Below are positions 60,986 to 64,000 of a stretch of DNA of 64,000 nucleotides, piece by piece. Source of the stretch: Streptomyces sp. JH34 (lineage in GTDB: Bacteria; Actinomycetota; Actinomycetes; Streptomycetales; Streptomycetaceae); assembly GCF_029428875.1 (NCBI RefSeq), contig NZ_JAJSOO010000001.1:930001-994000 (forward strand). The letters are read 5' to 3'. The translations under genes were made by a program, and so were the position numbers. How positions within the stretch are numbered: position 1 is the first letter of the stretch; each line of letters opens with the position of its first letter. The notes below the pieces were generated by a model. That model had not been told where the DNA came from, did no database searches, and was given only the letters and a program-made list of their open reading frames with translations.

Positions 60986-61111
60986 GACGGATCCCCTCGG
61001 CGGATCGGTTCTCCCCCGCCCGGGCGAAGCCGGGAGCGCGGGGGAGGCCGGTGAGCGGGCAGGGTGCAGTGCCGGCGGTGCCGTACTGCTGACGGAACTG
61101 CTGGTGGTGCT

Positions 61112-61163
61112 GCTGTGCTCGTGCGGTGCCGTGCTGCTGGGTGGCGCTGTGCTCGTGCGGTGC
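61112..61163. repeat. 18-bp direct repeat between regulator and transporter genes
   Basis: GCTGTGCTCGTGCGGTGC occurs at 61112-61129 and again at 61146-61163, 34 bp apart, in a GTGCTG-rich stretch of the 259-bp gap. It may be a slipped duplication. No coding function is seen. Confidence 0.65.
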
Positions 61164-61244
61164 GGTCCTGCGGGCGGAGCTCGGGACTGGCTGCTTACGG
61201 AGGTGGCTGTGGTGCGCGTGCCGAACGGCGCGCCGGCCCGGACA

Positions 61245-62435
61245 TCAGGCCGGCGAGAACAGGTGGTCGCTGATGAGCCTGGCCGCGCCGGTCACTCCGG
61301 CGACGGGCCCCAGCTCACCGAGGACGATGGGGAGGTTGCCCGTGGCCAGGGGCAGGGACTGCCGGTAGACCTGGGTGCGGACGCTGGCCAGCAGGTTGTG
61401 GCCGAGTCCGGTGACCCCGCCGCCGATGACGACGAGGCCCGGGTTGAAGAAGCTGACGAGTCCGGCGATGACCTGCCCGACCCTGTTCCCGCCTTCACGG
61501 ATCAGGTCCAGTGCCGTGGGATCACCGGCTGCCGCGGCGGCGGCCACATCGACGGCCGAGAGCTTGCCGGCCCCGTCGAGGCGGGCCGCCAGTTCGGTGG
61601 AGCGGCCGGCGCGGGCGGCGTCCTCGGCGTCACGGGCCAGGGCGGCGCCGCTGAAGTGTGCCTCCAGGCAGCCCCGGTTGCCGCAGGCGCAGGCACGCCC
61701 GTCGGGCTCCACCTGGATGTGGCCGATGTCTCCGGCGCTGCCCGTCGTGCCGCGGTAGACCTCTCCGCCGACGACGATGCCGCAGCCGATACCCGTACCG
61801 ATCTTGACGCAGAGGAAGTCGCCCACGGAGCGGGCGACGCCCGCGTGCTGCTCCCCCAGTGCCATCAGGTTCACGTCGTTGTCCACCATGACGGGGCAGC
61901 CGAGTTCCTGGCTGAGCGCCTCCCGGACCGGGAAGCCGTCCCAGCCCGGCATGATCGGCGGAGCGACCGGTACGCCCTCGGGGAAGCGGACGGGTCCCGG
62001 GACGCCGATGCCTGCGCCGTCGAATCCCTCGGCGAGCCCGGACGCCCGGAGCTTGGCCGCCATCGCGAGTACCTGTTCGAAGACCGCGACGGGCCCTTCC
62101 CGTACGTCCATGGGGTGGTTGAGGTGCCCGAGGACCTCCAACTCGGCGTTGGTGACGGCGACGTCGACGGAGGTGGCTCCGATGTCGACGCCGAGGAAGC
62201 GGAGTCCGGGGGCCAGCCTGATGTTGTGGGAGCGGCGCCCCCCGCGTGACGCGGCGAGTCCGTCGGCCACGACGAGTCCGGTCTCCAGGAGCCGGTCCAC
62301 CTCGACGGCGAGCTTCGAGCGTGAGAGATCGATCTGATCGCCCAGCTGTGCACGGGAGTTGGGGCCTCCGTCGCGCAACAGCCTGAGCAGTCGAGCCTGG
62401 TGCGTGTTCGCGGGTCGTGCCGTCATGCGTCTCAC
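61245..62435 (-). CDS. ROK-family transcriptional regulator
   Basis: A 396-residue ROK-family regulator. The N-terminal winged helix (LLRLLRDGGPNSRAQLGDQIDLSRSKLAVEVDRL, about 14-50) binds DNA. The sugar-kinase-like domain has FLGVDIGATSVDVAV, GVPGPVRFP, VMVDNDVNLMALGE and the zinc motif CACGNRGCLEA. Such proteins sense sugars and control nearby uptake genes. GTG 62435 has GGAGG 6 bases upstream; ATG 62426 is an alternative. It is the first gene before the ABC operon. Two copies of the shared operator lie 58-123 bp upstream. Confidence 0.92.
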   Translation of the reverse strand: MRRMTARPANTHQARLLRLLRDGGPNSRAQLGDQIDLSRSKLAVEVDRLLETGLVVADGLAASRGGRRSHNIRLAPGLRFLGVDIGATSVDVAVTNAELEVLGHLNHPMDVREGPVAVFEQVLAMAAKLRASGLAEGFDGAGIGVPGPVRFPEGVPVAPPIMPGWDGFPVREALSQELGCPVMVDNDVNLMALGEQHAGVARSVGDFLCVKIGTGIGCGIVVGGEVYRGTTGSAGDIGHIQVEPDGRACACGNRGCLEAHFSGAALARDAEDAARAGRSTELAARLDGAGKLSAVDVAAAAAAGDPTALDLIREGGNRVGQVIAGLVSFFNPGLVVIGGGVTGLGHNLLASVRTQVYRQSLPLATGNLPIVLGELGPVAGVTGAARLISDHLFSPA

Positions 62436-62856
62436 GCGTCCCTCCCCGCCACATCGGCCAGTCCGTCGGGCTTTCGAGGGGAACGTAGCAGCGGTTTACC
62501 TGAGTGGGAAGAAGTTGCGCATGAATCCGCTCCAACTTTCTCCACACTCAGGACAAAGATGCGCCCAGCTGAGGCCTCCCCCGGGCCGGCCATCCCCCTC
62601 CACGCCTCCTGCGAAGGGCGCGTGCCGCCACCGTCTCCCCCTCTGCCGGGCCTCGTTGACCGCACCCGGTCGAGCCGTGCCTGGCGCGAAGGCGACGCCC
62701 GCGCCACCGGAAACCGTCCTGGTTCTCAGCGGTCGGCCGAGGCCTCCTGTCCCTGACCTACGGTGCGAAGCAGCCGCCAGACTCAGGGGACGCCGCCGAC
62801 CGGCTCCGGGCGGAGAAGCGATGAGTGCCGTTGCCGCCCGGATGAGGACCCGTCAC
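62436..62856. other. Intergenic region between ROK gene and aldo/keto reductase
   Basis: These 421 bases contain the ROK operator pair (62493-62558). The remainder to 62856 is GC-rich with no convincing gene. Confidence 0.5.
62493..62558. promoter_or_regulatory. ROK operator: inverted pair of sites upstream of regulator gene
   Basis: One copy at 62534-62558 reads AACTTT-N8-TCAGGACAAAG on the plus strand. Another on the minus strand at 62516-62493 reads AACTTC-N7-TCAGG-TAAAC. They face each other about a centre near 62525. The first matches the site before the ThuA-type gene (54856-54880). Autoregulation by ROK is likely. Confidence 0.7.
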
Positions 62857-63906
62857 TCAGGCCGCGGCGCGTTCAGCGAGAGGGCGGCGCCGCAAGGCGG
62901 TGTCGGTCAGTGATCGCGGAGGGAAGGAGGCCGCCGGGTTGTACAGGTTCACCCCGGGCGGCACGATCTCGTCGATCCGGTCGAGCGTCGCGTCGTCCAG
63001 GGTCAGCGCGGCGCCCTGGACGAGACCGTCCAACTGCTCCATGGTCCGCGGCCCGATGATCGCCGAAGTGACGGCCGGGTGGGCCACGGTGAAGGCCACG
63101 GCGAGTTCCGGAAGGGTGCAGCCGATGCTCGTCGCGAGTTCGATGAGCTGCTCGACGGCGTCGAGCTTCGCGGCGTTCTCCGCGATCGCGGGATCGAAGA
63201 GTGCCGGTCGGAGCGCGGCACGGCCGGTCGTCAGGTCGATGGGCTGGTCCTTGCGGTGCTTGCCGGTGAGGAAGCCGAAAGCGAGGGGGCTCCACACGAG
63301 TGCGCCCATGCCGTAGCGCTCGACGACGGGCAGGAGCGAGGCCTCGATCCCGCGGGCCAGGATCGAGTAGGGCGGCTGGGCGGTGCGGAACCGCCCGAGA
63401 CCGCGCCTCTCCGAAACGTGGTGTGCCTCGACGATCTCGTCGGCCGGGAAGTTCGAGCAGCCGAAGGCGCGGATCTTCCCCTGGCGCATGAGGTCGCCGA
63501 GCACCGAGAGGGTCTCCTCGATGTCGGTGGAGTGGTCGGGGAAGTGCACCTGGTAGAGGTCGATCCAGTCCGTGTCCAGGCGCCTGAGGCTGTCCTCGAC
63601 CGCCTTGAGTATCCACCGCCGCGAGTTGCCACCGCGGTTACGGCCCTCGCCCATCGGGAAGTGCACCTTGGTGGCGAGCACGATGTCGTCGCGACGCCCC
63701 CGCAGCGCCTTCCCCACGATCTCCTCAGACTCGCCCTGTCCGTACATGTCGGCGGTGTCGACGAAGTTGATCCCCTGGTCGAGCGCAGCGTGGATGATGC
63801 GGACACAGTCGTCGTGGTCGGAGTTGCAGCCGTCCTGGAACATCATCGTCCCGAGGCAGTGGACACTGACCTCGATACCGGTTCTGCCGAGGGTGCGGTA
63901 GCGCAT
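62857..63906 (-). CDS. Aldo/keto reductase
   Basis: A 349-residue NADPH-dependent aldo/keto reductase (TIM barrel). The catalytic tetrad is visible: Asp in NFVDTADMYGQGESE with Tyr, Lys in LATKVHFPMG, and His in LYQVHFPDHSTD. The C-terminal cofactor stretch is SAIIGPRTMEQLD. It reduces aldehydes or keto-sugars; the substrate is unknown. AGGAAG precedes ATG 63906. A 26-bp tandem repeat with embedded dyads lies just upstream, likely an operator. The gene upstream of it is outside the window. Confidence 0.9.
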   Translation of the reverse strand: MRYRTLGRTGIEVSVHCLGTMMFQDGCNSDHDDCVRIIHAALDQGINFVDTADMYGQGESEEIVGKALRGRRDDIVLATKVHFPMGEGRNRGGNSRRWILKAVEDSLRRLDTDWIDLYQVHFPDHSTDIEETLSVLGDLMRQGKIRAFGCSNFPADEIVEAHHVSERRGLGRFRTAQPPYSILARGIEASLLPVVERYGMGALVWSPLAFGFLTGKHRKDQPIDLTTGRAALRPALFDPAIAENAAKLDAVEQLIELATSIGCTLPELAVAFTVAHPAVTSAIIGPRTMEQLDGLVQGAALTLDDATLDRIDEIVPPGVNLYNPAASFPPRSLTDTALRRRPLAERAAA

Positions 63907-63940
63907 GCTGATGCTTCCTTACTGGGTCGACCGATGAGGC

Positions 63941-63992
63941 GGACCGACAGATCGCCGGTCGCACGAGGACCGACAGATCGCCGGTCGCACGA
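63941..63992. repeat. 26-bp tandem direct repeat with embedded dyad, upstream of aldo/keto reductase
   Basis: The unit beginning GGACCGACAGATCGCCGGTC occurs at 63941-63966 and 63967-63992 without gap. Each contains GACCG-N9-CGGTC. It lies 34-86 bases before the start codon, as expected for a two-site operator. Confidence 0.85.
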
Positions 63993-64000
63993 GGAACCCT

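Overview
The window is high-GC, strongly GC3-biased DNA from an actinomycete. Streptomyces is by far the best fit: it carries a conservon (cvnABCD plus P450), DUF574 methyltransferases, a DUF6131 peptide, many GTG starts, 4-bp translational overlaps, and a rare TTA codon in a signalling gene. There is one tRNA gene, tRNA-Leu(GAG). I see no rRNA, CRISPR array, insertion sequence or prophage. Most genes are intact. One membrane glycosyltransferase-like gene is frameshifted, and the first and last few hundred bases are cut by the window edge.

Layout. 1-3.1 kb: the tail of an MFS transporter overlaps a convergent MocR-type regulator, which is divergent from a second MFS exporter. 3.1-10.1 kb: two paralogous DUF574 methyltransferases, a lipoprotein, an alpha/beta hydrolase, a flavohemoglobin coupled to a flavin/PPOX-fold protein, and a small membrane peptide. 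10.2-15.0 kb: a frameshifted GT39-like protein, a DUF1772 protein, a septum-formation-type lipoprotein, an N-formylglutamate amidohydrolase homologue and a VOC protein. 15.3-21.2 kb: a compact ribose operon (lacI-rbsA-rbsC::rbsB-rbsK-rbsD) whose permease and binding protein are one polypeptide, with twin LacI operators. 21.4-25 kb: a secreted four-repeat protein, tRNA-Leu and a DUF2254 membrane protein. 25.4-31.9 kb: a conservon with a double-Roadblock CvnB, a P450 lacking the K-helix ExxR motif, a normal P450 and an enoyl-CoA hydratase homologue. 32-42.6 kb: an aldehyde dehydrogenase and sucCD, divergent from a TPP enzyme, a formyl-CoA-transferase-like enzyme, a domain-swapped NDP-forming acyl-CoA synthetase and an OxlT-like transporter. 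Together these look like oxalate or related acyl-CoA catabolism. 42.6-50.9 kb: an eight-gene tightly coupled Ebo-like operon. 51-62.4 kb: a five-domain secreted sugar-oxidising/ThuA/DUF1080 protein and a sugar ABC transporter, Gfo/Idh/MocA and TIM-barrel operon under a ROK regulator with a recognisable shared operator. 62.9-63.9 kb: an aldo/keto reductase.

Most interesting are three points. The Ebo-like operon (eboC, A, B, E, F homologues) has a myo-inositol-phosphate-synthase-type cyclase where the classic operon has the dehydroquinate-synthase-like EboD. The conservon has unusual CvnB and P450 parts and a TTA codon. A candidate ROK operator occurs three times, linking the ROK gene to the ThuA exoprotein. 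Functions are inferred by reading translations and recalling families. No database search or computation was run.
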